DNA of 64,000 nt from Kribbella italica (GCF_014205135.1 NZ_JACHMY010000001.1:1674001-1738000); one strand, 5' to 3'. Positions 52,501 through 61,752 are shown, numbered from the stretch's first letter. Program-made: numbers and translations. Notes: generated from the letters alone by a model not told the origin.

Positions 52501-53175
52501 ATGATTCGTCGCCATCCGTTGGTCGAGCAGGCTGCCGAGGAGATTCTGCGGCGGGTGGGTGCGGGGGAGTGGGCGGTCGGGCAGAAGCTGCCGGGGGAGA
52601 CGACGCTGGCGGTTCAGCTGGGGGTCGGGCGGTCGACGGTGCGGGAGGCCGTTCGGGAGTTGGCCGGCCGGCGGGTGCTGGAGAGCCGGCAGGGAGCTGG
52701 GGTTTTCGTGGTCGGCACGCAGCCGGTGGAGGACTGGGACCAGGTGCTGCGGCGCGCCGCGATCGGGGATGTCCTGGAGGGGCGCCTGGCGATCGAGACC
52801 GAGGCGGCCAGGCTGGCGGCTTCCCGGCGTACGGCCGGTGATCTGCGGGCGTTGCAACGGACGCTGGTCGCTCGGGCCCGGGCGGCGGACGAGTTGGCGG
52901 ACGAGGAGTACATCGAGGCCGACCTCGCGTTCCACCGCGCGGTGGTGACGGCGGCGCACAACGCGGTGCTGGGCGAGTTGTTCGACAGCTTCGTGCCGCG
53001 GGTGAGGCGGGCGATGGTGGACATGCTGAAGCTCGATGCGAAGGCACAGCAACGCGGGGATCAGGCGGAGCACGCGGCGATCGTGGAAGCCATTCGGGAG
53101 AAGGATCCGGAGTTGGCTGCGGCGGTTAGCCGGTCGCATCTTGCTGGGGTGCGCAGTGGGCTCTTACCCGGCTGA
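52501..53175 (+). CDS. GntR/FadR-type regulator
   Basis: A 224-residue regulator. The wHTH (EEILRRVGAGEWAVGQKLPGETTLAVQLGVGRSTVREAVRELAGRRVLES, about 13-62) is followed by an all-helical FCD ligand domain with the Asp/His metal-site pattern (YIEADLAFHRAVVTAAHN near 140-157, EHAAIVEAI near 196). Divergent from the ABC transporter, which it probably controls. Leaderless start; its end overlaps the opposing gene by 12 nt. Confidence 0.9.
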   Translation: MIRRHPLVEQAAEEILRRVGAGEWAVGQKLPGETTLAVQLGVGRSTVREAVRELAGRRVLESRQGAGVFVVGTQPVEDWDQVLRRAAIGDVLEGRLAIETEAARLAASRRTAGDLRALQRTLVARARAADELADEEYIEADLAFHRAVVTAAHNAVLGELFDSFVPRVRRAMVDMLKLDAKAQQRGDQAEHAAIVEAIREKDPELAAAVSRSHLAGVRSGLLPG

Positions 53176-54189
53176 CGGGACGACTGTGTAGCCGTGGGTT
53201 TCGATGGCGGTGAAGCAGAGGGCTTGGATTTCGGGGCTGGGGAAGGCGGCGCTCACGCGTTTGGTGTCGAGGTTGATGTCGGAGACGGTGACGCCGTGGG
53301 TTTGCAGGACGCCGGTGATGGTGTTGGTGCAGTGGGAGCAGGTCATGTCGGGGATCTCGAAGACCACGTCGGGGTGGGGCATGGTGGGCTCCTGTTCGAG
53401 GATGGTGAGGAAGGTGTCGACGAAGAGGTCGACCAGGCCAGGGAGCAGGGGTGGGCCGGTGGTGGTCATGTTGGCGAGGCAGCGAGGGAGCTCGCCGGCG
53501 GGGAGGTCGGCGTACTGCGGGAGGTCGGCGGCGGCGATCGCGTCGGCCTTCAGGGTGCGCAGGGTCGTGGTGGACTCGGGGGCGTAGCGGAGGCCGCCGT
53601 CAGGGCGGACTTCGAGGGCGATCGGGATCATGCCGCGGCGGAACGTCGACGACTGCAGACCCCAGTACCAGGTGTTGGCGACCACCGCGAAGATGCCGGA
53701 GTCGCGCAGGGCGATCGCGAAGGCGGCCGGGTCGTCGTACGGCGTGCTGCCGGCCAGGTACGCGTGCTGGACGAGCGCTCGGGCGGTGGTCTCGAAGCCG
53801 ACGGCGAGGATCTCGCGCGGGTCGGCGTCGGTGGTGGTCGCGGTCATGACGCGTTGCTCGGCGTCGGTCAGCCGGCTCAGGGCGGGCAGGGCCTGGCGGA
53901 GCGCGAGGGTCGTCTCGCGGGCGACGACCGGGACGATGGGGCCGAGAGCGCTGCAATGAGCGACGTTGAGTACGCCGGTGCTGTCGTGCCAGAGGACTCG
54001 ATGGGTCGCGCTGGTCGCGAGCTCCAGGTCGAGGTGGTTGCGTTGGGCCGGGGTGAGCCGGCCGTCGGGGGAGAGCGGCGTGACCTCGGGCTCGACGGTC
54101 CACGGGGAAGGTGGCGGGAGGTCGGGCGTCCAGGGGGCGATCGTCTCGGCCAGGATGCGGGCCGCCACCGCGCGGTCGTAGTCGGACAT
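53164..54189 (-). CDS. Unknown domain fused to an HMA metal-binding domain
   Basis: A 341-residue protein. Residues 1-265 form an alpha-rich domain I do not recognise (WTPDLPPPSPWTVEPEV, TSATHRVLWHDSTGVLNVAH, NTWYWGLQSSTFRRGMIPIALEV). Residues about 275-340 are a heavy-metal-associated domain with the metal site MTCSHC near 285 and TAIETHGYTV at the end. The fusion implies a metal-responsive or metallochaperone role; copper or a related soft metal is likely for MxCxxC. It faces the GntR gene. Confidence 0.75.
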   Translation of the reverse strand: MSDYDRAVAARILAETIAPWTPDLPPPSPWTVEPEVTPLSPDGRLTPAQRNHLDLELATSATHRVLWHDSTGVLNVAHCSALGPIVPVVARETTLALRQALPALSRLTDAEQRVMTATTTDADPREILAVGFETTARALVQHAYLAGSTPYDDPAAFAIALRDSGIFAVVANTWYWGLQSSTFRRGMIPIALEVRPDGGLRYAPESTTTLRTLKADAIAAADLPQYADLPAGELPRCLANMTTTGPPLLPGLVDLFVDTFLTILEQEPTMPHPDVVFEIPDMTCSHCTNTITGVLQTHGVTVSDINLDTKRVSAAFPSPEIQALCFTAIETHGYTVVPSAG

Positions 54190-54489
54190 CGGCGCCTCCC
54201 CTGGGGACTCGTCCCAATTCTCCTGGGAAGAGCTGAACGCTGCCGATCACACCGCGTGTCCGGATGAGTTCACGGCGGTGCAGTGCGATCAGCGGGGCCT
54301 CTGGCGAAGCGGCTGACGTAGCAGCGAGTTGGCTACAGCTGCAGCAGCCCGTGCGACGCGGCAGCCTCAGCCGGCCGTAGGCCGACCGGCGGCGGCGGCA
54401 GCACAACCCGGCGATAGCCGGAAGTGCCGGCGCCAGCCGGCGGGCGCCTGCGTAGCGCGCGTGGGAAGAAGCTGCTAGCCCGCTCCGGG
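54190..54489. other. Non-coding stretch without a recognised feature
   Basis: Three hundred bases of GC-rich sequence with short inverted words (CCGGCCGTAGGCCGACCGG, CCGGCGCCAGCCGG). I see no gene, tRNA or clear promoter in it. Open frames here lack family similarity. Confidence 0.5.
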
Positions 54490-54948
54490 TCACCGTCGCG
54501 TAAGCCGCAGGACCGGGTACTCGCGCTCCGACTTCTCCTGGTACTTCGCGATCCGCGGCTGCGCCTCGGCGATCCGCTTCCACGCCGCCGCGCGCTCGGC
54601 CTGGCCCAGCCGCTCCGCCGTCACCGGTACGGCGGCCTGGCCCGCGAACTCGACCGTCACTTGGTCTGGGTGGGCCGTCAGGTTCGCGTGCCAGTCCGGG
54701 TGCTGGCTGCCGCCGCCGGAAGCGACCACTAGCCACGACTCGCCGTCGGCGAACCAGGCCAGCGGCGTCGCCCGCGGCTCGCCGCTGCGCCGCCCGACCG
54801 TGGTGAGCACGAGCACGTCCATGCCCATCATCTGCCCCTTGCCGTCGCGGATCTTCCGGCTCGCGCGGGCGCCCATCTTCACCTGCAGCCACCGCGAGAA
54901 CCGTCCCGGAGTCCCCGGCTTGCGCTCGGCCTGCTGTGTTTTCGTCAT
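54490..54948 (-). CDS. Deazaflavin (F420)-dependent nitroreductase-family protein
   Basis: A 152-residue split-barrel protein of the Ddn/FDOR family: KGQMMGMDVLVLTTVGRRSGEPRATPLAWF (about 37-66), SWLVVASGGGSQHPDWHANL, then EREYPVLRLTRR at the end. Members use reduced F420. TAGCGT seven bases before the ATG gives it its own leaderless promoter although the F420-type pair lies upstream on the same strand. Confidence 0.85.
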   Translation of the reverse strand: MTKTQQAERKPGTPGRFSRWLQVKMGARASRKIRDGKGQMMGMDVLVLTTVGRRSGEPRATPLAWFADGESWLVVASGGGSQHPDWHANLTAHPDQVTVEFAGQAAVPVTAERLGQAERAAAWKRIAEAQPRIAKYQEKSEREYPVLRLTRR

Positions 54949-54955
54949 ACCGAAG

Positions 54956-54961
54956 ACGCTA
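54956..54961 (-). promoter_or_regulatory. -10 box of the Ddn-like gene
   Basis: TAGCGT seven bases before the ATG at 54948. Confidence 0.45.
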
Positions 54962-54997
54962 GAGGTCAGGCAGCCGGCGTCGCTTCTCGATTCCTGA

Positions 54998-55684
54998 TCA
55001 CCTGCGGGCGGCCGCGATCTCCCGACCCAGTTCGCTGTCCGGGAAGCGGTCGAGCAGGGTCCGGAGTTCGTCGGCACCCAGGTTCGCGCCGAAGGCCTCG
55101 GCCCGAGGCTGCAGCCGTACGCCGTCCGCGAGCCGGTCGAGCACGACCGGGTCGAAGCCCAGGTCGTCGACGAACTCGGTGACCACGGCAACGTCCGACG
55201 GGTTGTCGCCGGCCACGGCGATCGCCTTGCGGCCCGGCGTACCGGAGGGCAGGGCGCCCTCGTCGAGGTCGTGGTAGCCCATGTGGTTGAAGCCCTTGAC
55301 CACTCGCGCGCCATCGAGGAACGCGGCGACGAGCTCGCTGGACGACGACCGCGGATCGGTGAGGTCCTCGCGGTGACCGTCGACTTCCCACCAGTAGTTC
55401 ATCGCGTCGACGACGAGCTTGCCGCGCAGCTGGTCGACCGGGATCGCCTGGTACTTGCCGAGCGGCAGCGCCAGGACGATGAGGTCGGCCTGCGCCGCCG
55501 CCTCCACCGCGGTGGTGGCGACGGCGCCGGGAACGAGGATCTCGACGGTGAGCGCGATCCTGCCCGGATCGCCCGAGCCGGCGATCAGCACTTTGTAGCC
55601 CGCGGCAACGGCCAGCCGGCCGAGCACGGTGCCGACCTTGCCGGCGCCGAGGATCCCGATCGTGTGGACACCGGTGGCGCTCAT
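54998..55684 (-). CDS. NADPH:F420 oxidoreductase-like (Fno-type) protein
   Basis: A 228-residue Rossmann protein: [32 protein letters not shown] (about 7-38), [11 protein letters not shown] (near 68), VVDAMNYWW (near 90), VKGFNHMGY (near 125). This is the F420-dependent NADP reductase-like group, which passes hydride between NADPH and F420. ATG overlaps the upstream LLM gene by 4 nt, so both are co-translated. Confidence 0.8.
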   Translation of the reverse strand: MSATGVHTIGILGAGKVGTVLGRLAVAAGYKVLIAGSGDPGRIALTVEILVPGAVATTAVEAAAQADLIVLALPLGKYQAIPVDQLRGKLVVDAMNYWWEVDGHREDLTDPRSSSSELVAAFLDGARVVKGFNHMGYHDLDEGALPSGTPGRKAIAVAGDNPSDVAVVTEFVDDLGFDPVVLDRLADGVRLQPRAEAFGANLGADELRTLLDRFPDSELGREIAAARR

Positions 55685-56739
55685 GCCTGCTCGACCGAAG
55701 CCGGCGTCAGCTCCGCCAGCCGCTCGCGGACCTGCGGGATCACCTTGCCGCCGAACAGCTCGACCGCGCGCATCCGCGCACCGATCGGCTGCGTGCCGCT
55801 GGTGTAGATCAGGTCGAACCGCCCGACGTCCACCGCGCTGACCGCGCGCGCGATCTTGGCGGCGACGGTGTCCGGCGACCCGATGTAGAGCGAGCCGTGC
55901 TCGATCTCGGCCAGGTACTCCTCCGGGCGGATCGGCGGCCAGCCGCGCTGCTGTCCGATCCGGTCGCGGATCACCTTGTAGTGCGGCCAGTAGATCTCGC
56001 GCGCCTCCTGGTCGGTGTCGGCGACGAAGCCCGGCGAGTGCATGCCGACCGGGTGCGCCGTCGTCCCGAACTGCTCGGCGGCCCGCCGGTACAGATCGAT
56101 GTACGGCGCGAAGCGGTCCGGCTGGCCGCCGATGATCGCGAGCATCAGCGGCAGGCCGTGGTGCGCCGTCCGGACCACCGACTGCGGCGAACCGCCGACG
56201 CCGATCCAGGTCTTCAGCCGGCCGGACTCGGTCTTGGGGAAGATGTCCGCGTCGGTCAGCGCCGGGCGCGTCGTACCGGACCAGGTGACCGGCGCCTCGT
56301 CGAGCAGCTTGACGAACAGGTCCGCCTTCTCCTCGAACAGCACGTCGTAGTCGGCCAGGTCGTAGCCGAACAGCGGGAACGACTCGGTGAACGATCCGCG
56401 GCCGAGGATCACCTCGGCGCGGCCGTTGGACAGCGCGTCGACGGTCGCGAACCGCTGGAAGACGCGGACCGGGTCGTCCGAGCTGAGCACGGTCACGCCG
56501 GAGGCGAGACGGATCCGGCTGGTCCTGGTCGCGATGCCGGCCAGGACGGTCTCCGGCGAGGAGATCGAATACTCCGGCCGGTGGTGCTCGCCGAGGGCGA
56601 TCACGTCGACGCCGAGCTCGTCGGCCACGACGGCCTCCTCGACGACCTGACGGATCGCCACGGCGTGCGGGACCAGCTGGCCGGTGTCGTCCTGCGGGAC
56701 GTCGCCGAAGGTGTCGAGTCCGAACTCGAGATCTGTCAC
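55681..56739 (-). CDS. LLM-class flavin/F420-dependent oxidoreductase
   Basis: A 352-residue luciferase-like barrel: [10 protein letters not shown] at the start, [73 protein letters not shown] (about 40-110), then [15 protein letters not shown] near 180. Cofactor (FMN or F420) cannot be told from sequence, but its Fno-like partner favours F420. GTG start; a strong promoter with paired operators lies upstream. Confidence 0.85.
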   Translation of the reverse strand: MTDLEFGLDTFGDVPQDDTGQLVPHAVAIRQVVEEAVVADELGVDVIALGEHHRPEYSISSPETVLAGIATRTSRIRLASGVTVLSSDDPVRVFQRFATVDALSNGRAEVILGRGSFTESFPLFGYDLADYDVLFEEKADLFVKLLDEAPVTWSGTTRPALTDADIFPKTESGRLKTWIGVGGSPQSVVRTAHHGLPLMLAIIGGQPDRFAPYIDLYRRAAEQFGTTAHPVGMHSPGFVADTDQEAREIYWPHYKVIRDRIGQQRGWPPIRPEEYLAEIEHGSLYIGSPDTVAAKIARAVSAVDVGRFDLIYTSGTQPIGARMRAVELFGGKVIPQVRERLAELTPASVEQA

Positions 56740-56769
56740 GGGTCCTGCGCTCCCTGGGTCGTGAGGAGG

Positions 56770-56809
56770 TTGATGCGTCAATCCTAGCGGTTCGAGTTGA
56801 CGCGTCAAC
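56770..56809 (-). promoter_or_regulatory. LLM-Fno promoter with paired TTGACGCGTCAA operators
   Basis: On the minus strand, TTGACG (56803-56808), a 16-base spacer and TAGGAT (56781-56786) form a strong promoter. The perfect palindrome GTTGACGCGTCAAC (56796-56809) overlaps the -35. A second copy, TTGATGCGTCAA (56770-56781), overlaps the start site; the centres are 27 bp apart. A MarR- or TetR-like repressor is likely; none is adjacent. Confidence 0.75.
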
Positions 56810-56873
56810 CAGGTGATTTGAGAGTCGTAACGCACGGCCGGGGTGACTTCCTTCCCGGACCCGGCGGACTGGG

Positions 56874-56879
56874 TAGATT
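56874..56879 (+). promoter_or_regulatory. -10 box of the YcaQ-like gene
   Basis: TAGATT exactly six bases before the ATG at 56886. Confidence 0.6.
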
Positions 56880-56885
56880 CGGCGC

Positions 56886-58205
56886 ATGGCGGTCGGTCCG
56901 GCGGTACCGGTGGAGGCGGCGCGGCGGATCGCGCTGCTGGCTCAAGGGTTCGGGGAGGCGCGCCCGGGGCGGGCGGACGTGCGGCAGGTCCGGCGGGTGG
57001 TCGAGCGGGTCGGCGTACTGCAGGTGGACTCGGTGAACGTGCTGTGCCGGTCGCACTACCTGCCGGTGTTCTCGCGGATCGGGGAGTACTCGCGGGAGCG
57101 GCTGGACCGGATGTGCTGGGGTGGTGGCGAGCTGTTCGAGTACTTCTGGGGGCACAAGGCGGCGCTGCTCCCGGTGTCGTCGTACCCGCTGGTGCGGTGG
57201 CGGATGCAGGTGGCCGAGCGGCAGGTGTGGGACGAGCCGCTGGACCCGGAGCTGCAGGTGCCGTGGTCGGTCGTGGTCGGGATGCGGCGGCTGAGCGTGG
57301 AGCGGCCGGGGCTGGTCGACGACGTGCTGGCGACGGTTGCCGAGCAGGGCCCGATCACGGCCGGCGAGGCCGATCGCGACGGCGTACGACGGAAGCGGAG
57401 CGACCCGGATCCGGACCCGACGACCGGCACGATGTGGAACTGGCAGGACGCGAAGATCGCGATGGAGTACCTGTTCGCCACCGGACGGGTCGCGATCGCG
57501 GGGCGGCGGCACTTCGAGCGGCTGTACGACGTCGCCGAGCGGGTGCTGCCGACGGGCGGTCCGGAGCTGGACGACGACGAAGCCCGGCGGGAGTTCGTGC
57601 GGATCGCGGCGCGGTCGCTCGGGGTGGCGACGGCGGGCGAGCTGTGCGGGGCGACGCGCGGGCACTATCCGTTGCCCACGGCAACCGCCAGGCGTGTGGT
57701 CGGCGAGCTGGTCGACGCCGGGGACCTGGTGCCGGTACAGGTCGACGGGGTGAAGCAGCAGAGCTACCTGTGGGCGGAGGCCGAGGACCGCCCGGTCAGC
57801 GCGCGGGCGTTGCTGTCGCCGTTCGACACCTTGATCTGGAACCGGGACCGCACCGAGCGGCTGTTCGACTTCTTCTACCGGATCAGCATCTACACGCCCG
57901 AGGCCCAACGCGTCCACGGGTACTACGTGCTGCCGTTCCTCCTCGGTGACCGGCTGGTCGCCCGGGTGGATCTCAAGGCCGACCGGAAGAACTCGGTGCT
58001 GATCGTGCCGACCGTCACGGCCGAGCCCGGCGTACGGGACGTGGTCGAGCCGCTGGCGGCCGAGCTGGAGCTGATGGCCCGTTGGCTGCGCCTTGATCGG
58101 GTGCAGGTGACAGCCGGCGGAGCCTTCGGGCGCGCGGTGGCGAGTGCGGTGAAATCCCGGCCCGTGGACGCCGGGCCGGAGGGTGGGCGAGCGTCTCTAC
58201 GATGA
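56886..58205 (+). CDS. YcaQ/AlkX-type DNA glycosylase (HTH_42 family)
   Basis: A 439-residue protein with three winged helices. [22 protein letters not shown] (about 42-63) contains the Gln-x-Asp motif of YcaQ-type glycosylases, which unhook DNA interstrand crosslinks; [13 protein letters not shown] (about 87-99), [19 protein letters not shown] (about 180-198) and [19 protein letters not shown] (about 310-328) are other family blocks. Leaderless start. Confidence 0.85.
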   Translation: MAVGPAVPVEAARRIALLAQGFGEARPGRADVRQVRRVVERVGVLQVDSVNVLCRSHYLPVFSRIGEYSRERLDRMCWGGGELFEYFWGHKAALLPVSSYPLVRWRMQVAERQVWDEPLDPELQVPWSVVVGMRRLSVERPGLVDDVLATVAEQGPITAGEADRDGVRRKRSDPDPDPTTGTMWNWQDAKIAMEYLFATGRVAIAGRRHFERLYDVAERVLPTGGPELDDDEARREFVRIAARSLGVATAGELCGATRGHYPLPTATARRVVGELVDAGDLVPVQVDGVKQQSYLWAEAEDRPVSARALLSPFDTLIWNRDRTERLFDFFYRISIYTPEAQRVHGYYVLPFLLGDRLVARVDLKADRKNSVLIVPTVTAEPGVRDVVEPLAAELELMARWLRLDRVQVTAGGAFGRAVASAVKSRPVDAGPEGGRASLR

Positions 58206-58250
58206 CTACTGATTCAGTCGACATTCGACGCTTCGGTGAGGACCCCGCAG

Positions 58251-59270
58251 ATGACGACCAGCTACCACGCCGCCGGTGACCGCTACGAGCGGCTGGAGTA
58301 CCGGCGGGCCGGCCGGTCCGGGCTCGAGCTGCCGGCGGTCTCGCTCGGGCTGTGGCAGAAGTTCGGCACCGACTACCCGTTCGCGACGCAGCGCGAGATC
58401 GTGCTGCACGCGTTCGACCTCGGCGTCACCCACCTCGACAACGCGAACCGGTACGGCCCGCCGTTCCGCGGCGCGGAGAAGTTCCTCGGGCAGTTGCTGC
58501 GCACCGACCTCGCGCCGTACCGCGACGAGCTGGTGATCACCACCAAGGCCGGCAACCCGATCAGCCCGAGCCCTTACGCCAAAGGCGGTTCCCGCAAGTC
58601 GCTGCTCAGTTCGCTGGACCACAGCCTGCGTGATCTCGGCACCGACTACGTCGACATCTTCTACCACCACCGGCCCGACGCGACGACCCCGCTCGAGGAG
58701 ACCGTCGGTGCGCTGGTGAGCGCGGTCCAGCAGGGTAAGGCCCTGTACGTCGGGGTGTCGAACTACCCGACCGACCAGGCCCACGACGCCGCCGAGCTGC
58801 TGCGGCAGGCCGGCGTACCGCTGCTCGTGCATCAACCGCGGTACTCGATCTTCGACCGTACGCCGGAACGCTCCGGCCTGCTCGACCAGGCGGCCGCGGA
58901 CGGGTTCGGGTTGGTTGCCTACAGCCCCTTGGCGCAAGGGCTGCTGACCGACAAGTACCTCGACGGCACGATCCCGGAGGGTGCGCGAGCGGCCAACAGC
59001 ACGTTCCTTTCGCCGGAGCAGCTCGACGGCGTGTACCGGGAGCGGGCCACCGCGCTGAGCAAGATCGCGCACGGGCGCGGTCAGTCGCTCGCTCAGCTGG
59101 CGCTGCAGTGGGTGCTGCGGCGTCCGGAGGTGACGACCGCGCTGATCGGCGCGAGCTCGACCGATCAGCTCGACCACAATCTCGCCGCGCTCGACTTCCC
59201 GCCGCTGACCGACGCGGAGCTGGCACTGATCGACGAGCACGGCGTCCACGGCACGGGTGCACGTGCCTGA
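58251..59270 (+). CDS. Aldo/keto reductase, YghZ/Gpr type
   Basis: A 339-residue NADPH-dependent reductase resembling L-glyceraldehyde 3-phosphate reductase. Catalytic Asp in HLDNANRYGPP (Tyr of the tetrad there), Lys in ITTKAG, His in YHHRPD. VPLLVHQPRYSIFDR and VAYSPLAQGLLTDKYL are YghZ-like. ATG 58251 has GAGG nine bases upstream; a TACGAT box at 58198-58203 may drive it. Confidence 0.88.
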   Translation: MTTSYHAAGDRYERLEYRRAGRSGLELPAVSLGLWQKFGTDYPFATQREIVLHAFDLGVTHLDNANRYGPPFRGAEKFLGQLLRTDLAPYRDELVITTKAGNPISPSPYAKGGSRKSLLSSLDHSLRDLGTDYVDIFYHHRPDATTPLEETVGALVSAVQQGKALYVGVSNYPTDQAHDAAELLRQAGVPLLVHQPRYSIFDRTPERSGLLDQAAADGFGLVAYSPLAQGLLTDKYLDGTIPEGARAANSTFLSPEQLDGVYRERATALSKIAHGRGQSLAQLALQWVLRRPEVTTALIGASSTDQLDHNLAALDFPPLTDAELALIDEHGVHGTGARA

Positions 59271-59284
59271 CCTTGGGAGTGGTT

Positions 59285-60103
59285 GTGACCGTTTCGCTTG
59301 AAGCCTCCTTCCGTCTGCGGTACGGGTCCGCGGACGTGCCGCCCGCTGCGTGGACCGAGGTGATCGCGCAACAGCTGGCGCACCGGTCGGTGCGGAGCTA
59401 CCGGCCCGATCCGGTGTCCGACGAGACGCTGACGGCGCTGATCGCCGCGGCGCAGTCGGCTCCGACGTCGGGGAACCTGCAGCTGTGGAGCGTGGTCGCC
59501 GTACGGGACGAAGTACGCCGTACGCGGCTCGCCGAGCTGGCGGGGGAGCAGGACTTCATCACGCAGGCGCCGTTGCTGCTGGTCTGGCTCGCCGACCTGG
59601 CCCGGGCCCGGCACGTGACCGAGCAGATCGGCCAGGCGTCGTCGGAGGGTGCGGACTTCGTCGAGGCGGCGCTGCTCGGGTTCGTGGATGTCGCGCTGGC
59701 GGCGCAGAACGCGGCGCTGGCGGCGGAGTCGCTGGGGCTCGGGACGGTGTTCGTCGGGGCGATCCGCAACCGGCCGCTCGAGGTCGCCGCGGAGCTGGAG
59801 CTGCCGGCCAACGTGTTCCCCGTCTTCGGGCTGACCGTCGGTCATCCCGACCGGTACGACGAGACGTCGGTGAAGCCGCGGCTGCCGCAGGAGGCGGTGC
59901 TGCATCACGAGCGGTACGCGCTGGAGCCGCAGGCGGCGCACGTCGACGCCTACGAGGAGCTGCTGAACCGGTACTACGCGGCCGCGGGGATGCCTCAGGG
60001 CTGGGTCCGCCGGGTGGCCGCGCGGTTCGGCAGCGTCGCCGGGCTGAAGGGCCGCGAGCACCTGCGCGAAGCGCTCCGGGTCAAGGGGTTCCAGCTCCGA
60101 TGA
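59285..60103 (+). CDS. NfsA-type NADPH nitro/flavin reductase
   Basis: A 272-residue FMN reductase: HRSVRSYRPDPVSDETLTALIAAAQSAPTSGNLQ (about 32-65), LAAQNAALAAESLGLGTVFVGAIRN (about 140-165), FGLTVGHPD. Similar to NfsA/Frp enzymes reducing nitroaromatics or quinones. GTG 59285 has GGGAG five bases upstream, 14 nt after the aldo/keto reductase, so the two are probably co-transcribed. Confidence 0.85.
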   Translation: MTVSLEASFRLRYGSADVPPAAWTEVIAQQLAHRSVRSYRPDPVSDETLTALIAAAQSAPTSGNLQLWSVVAVRDEVRRTRLAELAGEQDFITQAPLLLVWLADLARARHVTEQIGQASSEGADFVEAALLGFVDVALAAQNAALAAESLGLGTVFVGAIRNRPLEVAAELELPANVFPVFGLTVGHPDRYDETSVKPRLPQEAVLHHERYALEPQAAHVDAYEELLNRYYAAAGMPQGWVRRVAARFGSVAGLKGREHLREALRVKGFQLR

Positions 60104-60147
60104 GAGCGCTCGCGTGACGGACTGGACCACTGACGCGTTGTCAGGTC

Positions 60148-60474
60148 ATGAAGACTCACGGGGACAGTGTTGAGGAGGTTCGGCCGGACACGGTCGATCC
60201 CGGGTTGGCGGCCGCGACGCTGAGCGTCTACGCGCACCGCCACGAGGTGGTCCATTTGTTGTACTCGGCAACCGACGAGCCGGACGCGCTGCGCCGGGTC
60301 GCCGAGATCCTGCATCTGGAGGAGTCGACCGTGGCCCGGGTGCTCGACCAGCCGCTGCGCTGGATGAGCGCCCCGGCCCGCGAGGCGCTGGAGACGGCCG
60401 CCGCCCGCGGAGTGTCGATGATCCCCGAAGCGGCCGAGCTGGCGACGACGGCCGCCGGGACCGACCAGGCCTGA
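60148..60474 (+). CDS. Small protein resembling a GyrA/ParC tower segment
   Basis: A 108-residue helical protein. ALRRVAEILHLEESTVARVLDQPLRWMSAPAREAL (about 47-81) resembles the GyrA stretch where a leucine-rich helix is followed by ILDMQLRRLA. It has none of the catalytic parts of gyrase. The start is tentative and function unknown. Confidence 0.55.
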   Translation: MKTHGDSVEEVRPDTVDPGLAAATLSVYAHRHEVVHLLYSATDEPDALRRVAEILHLEESTVARVLDQPLRWMSAPAREALETAAARGVSMIPEAAELATTAAGTDQA

Positions 60475-60492
60475 GGCCCGGGCCGCAGCGGC

Positions 60493-61752
60493 TCAGCCAG
60501 GGCCGAGAGCGCTCAGGGCGAGCAGGGCGGTGTCGTCGGCGAGCGGTTCGCCGAAGCTGGTGAGGAGGTCGGAGAGGGCCTCGACCAACTCACCGGCCGG
60601 CGCTCCGGCGTACTGGAGGGCGAGCGTTCGCAGGGCGTTCTCGCCGTAGTAGTCGCCGTTGACGCGGGCTTCGGTGAGGCCGTCGGTGTAGAGCAGGAGC
60701 GTGTCGCCGGGCTGCAGGCGCAGGCGGGTCGGCGGGAACTCACCGGTCGGCAGGATGCCGATCAGTGTGCCGTCGGCGCTCGGGAGGAAGCCGGCCGTGC
60801 CGTCGGCGCAGATCAGGAGCGGCGGCGGGTGGCCGCCGGAGGCGAACTCGACCTCGACCTGACCGGTCGTGGGATCGGGGATCAGGGTGCCGAAGATCGC
60901 CGTGCAGTAGCGCGGGTCACCGGTCGCGTAGCGCTCGTTGAGTACGGCGTTGAGCGTCGCGAGGGCGGACCCGGGATCGTGCAGGGCGGCCGCGCGCAGG
61001 GTGTAGCGGGCCAGTGACGTGACGGCGGCGGCCTCGGGGCCTTTGCCGCAGACGTCGCCGAGGAAGAAGCCCCAGCGTTCGCGGTCGACGGCGAACACGT
61101 CGTAGAAGTCGCCGCCGAGCTGGATCGCCGACGCGGTGTGGTAGTACGCCGCGGCCTCGACGCCCGGTACCTCGGGGAGCTGGGCGGGGAGCAGGGACTG
61201 CTGCAGGACGGCGAGCGCGTCCTGCAGTTGCCGGCGATCGGCCTCGGCTTGGCGCTGCGCTGCTTCGGCCACGCGCTGGGCCGCCTCGGCGACTCCCCGC
61301 GCGTCCTCCGCGTCACTCTGGGCCGATTCGGCCACCTGCTGGGCGGTCTCCGCTGTCCGGCGGCCGCGAAGGAGTTCCTCCTCGTACGTGCGGCGGATCT
61401 GGGCGTCGAAGACCGTCGTACGGACGAGGACCGGTTCGCCGTCGGCGTACTTGACCTTCGACGAGACGAGGACCGGAATGCGGCCGCCGTCGTCCTGCTT
61501 GAGCTCGAGCGCGACACCGCTGACCTCACCCTGCAGCCGTAGCGACGGCGCCAGGTGGGTCTCGTGGTAGAGCTTGCCGCCGATCGTCAGCAGGTCGGTG
61601 AAGCGCATCCGCCCGACCACGGCGTCGCGCCGCAGCCCGAGCCAGTCGAGCAGTGTGGCGTTGATCTTGACGATCGTGCCGTCCATCGCGGTCGACAGCT
61701 GGCCGCTCGGCGCGGACTCGTAGACCTCCTCGGCGCTGTCGCCGAGCGTCAC
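60493..61752 (-). CDS. PAS-PP2C phosphatase, RsbP-like
   Basis: A 419-residue regulator: PAS domain (about 12-125, LSTAMDGTIVKINATLLDWLG), a long Ala/Glu/Gln coiled coil (about 125-190) and a SpoIIE/PP2C domain (about 195-419) with metal Asp in LGGDFYDVF and FFLGDVCGKGPEAA, then LLLYTDGLTEAR and ADDTALLAL. It should dephosphorylate STAS anti-anti-sigma factors. GTG overlaps the upstream hydrolase stop by 4 nt, as in rsbQP of Bacillus. Confidence 0.9.
   Translation of the reverse strand: MTLGDSAEEVYESAPSGQLSTAMDGTIVKINATLLDWLGLRRDAVVGRMRFTDLLTIGGKLYHETHLAPSLRLQGEVSGVALELKQDDGGRIPVLVSSKVKYADGEPVLVRTTVFDAQIRRTYEEELLRGRRTAETAQQVAESAQSDAEDARGVAEAAQRVAEAAQRQAEADRRQLQDALAVLQQSLLPAQLPEVPGVEAAAYYHTASAIQLGGDFYDVFAVDRERWGFFLGDVCGKGPEAAAVTSLARYTLRAAALHDPGSALATLNAVLNERYATGDPRYCTAIFGTLIPDPTTGQVEVEFASGGHPPPLLICADGTAGFLPSADGTLIGILPTGEFPPTRLRLQPGDTLLLYTDGLTEARVNGDYYGENALRTLALQYAGAPAGELVEALSDLLTSFGEPLADDTALLALSALGPG

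Noticed and set aside
54190..54489. Frames through the gap between the HMA and Ddn-like genes
   Set aside because: Arg/Ala-rich translation with no motif; no ribosome-binding site or -10 box in place.
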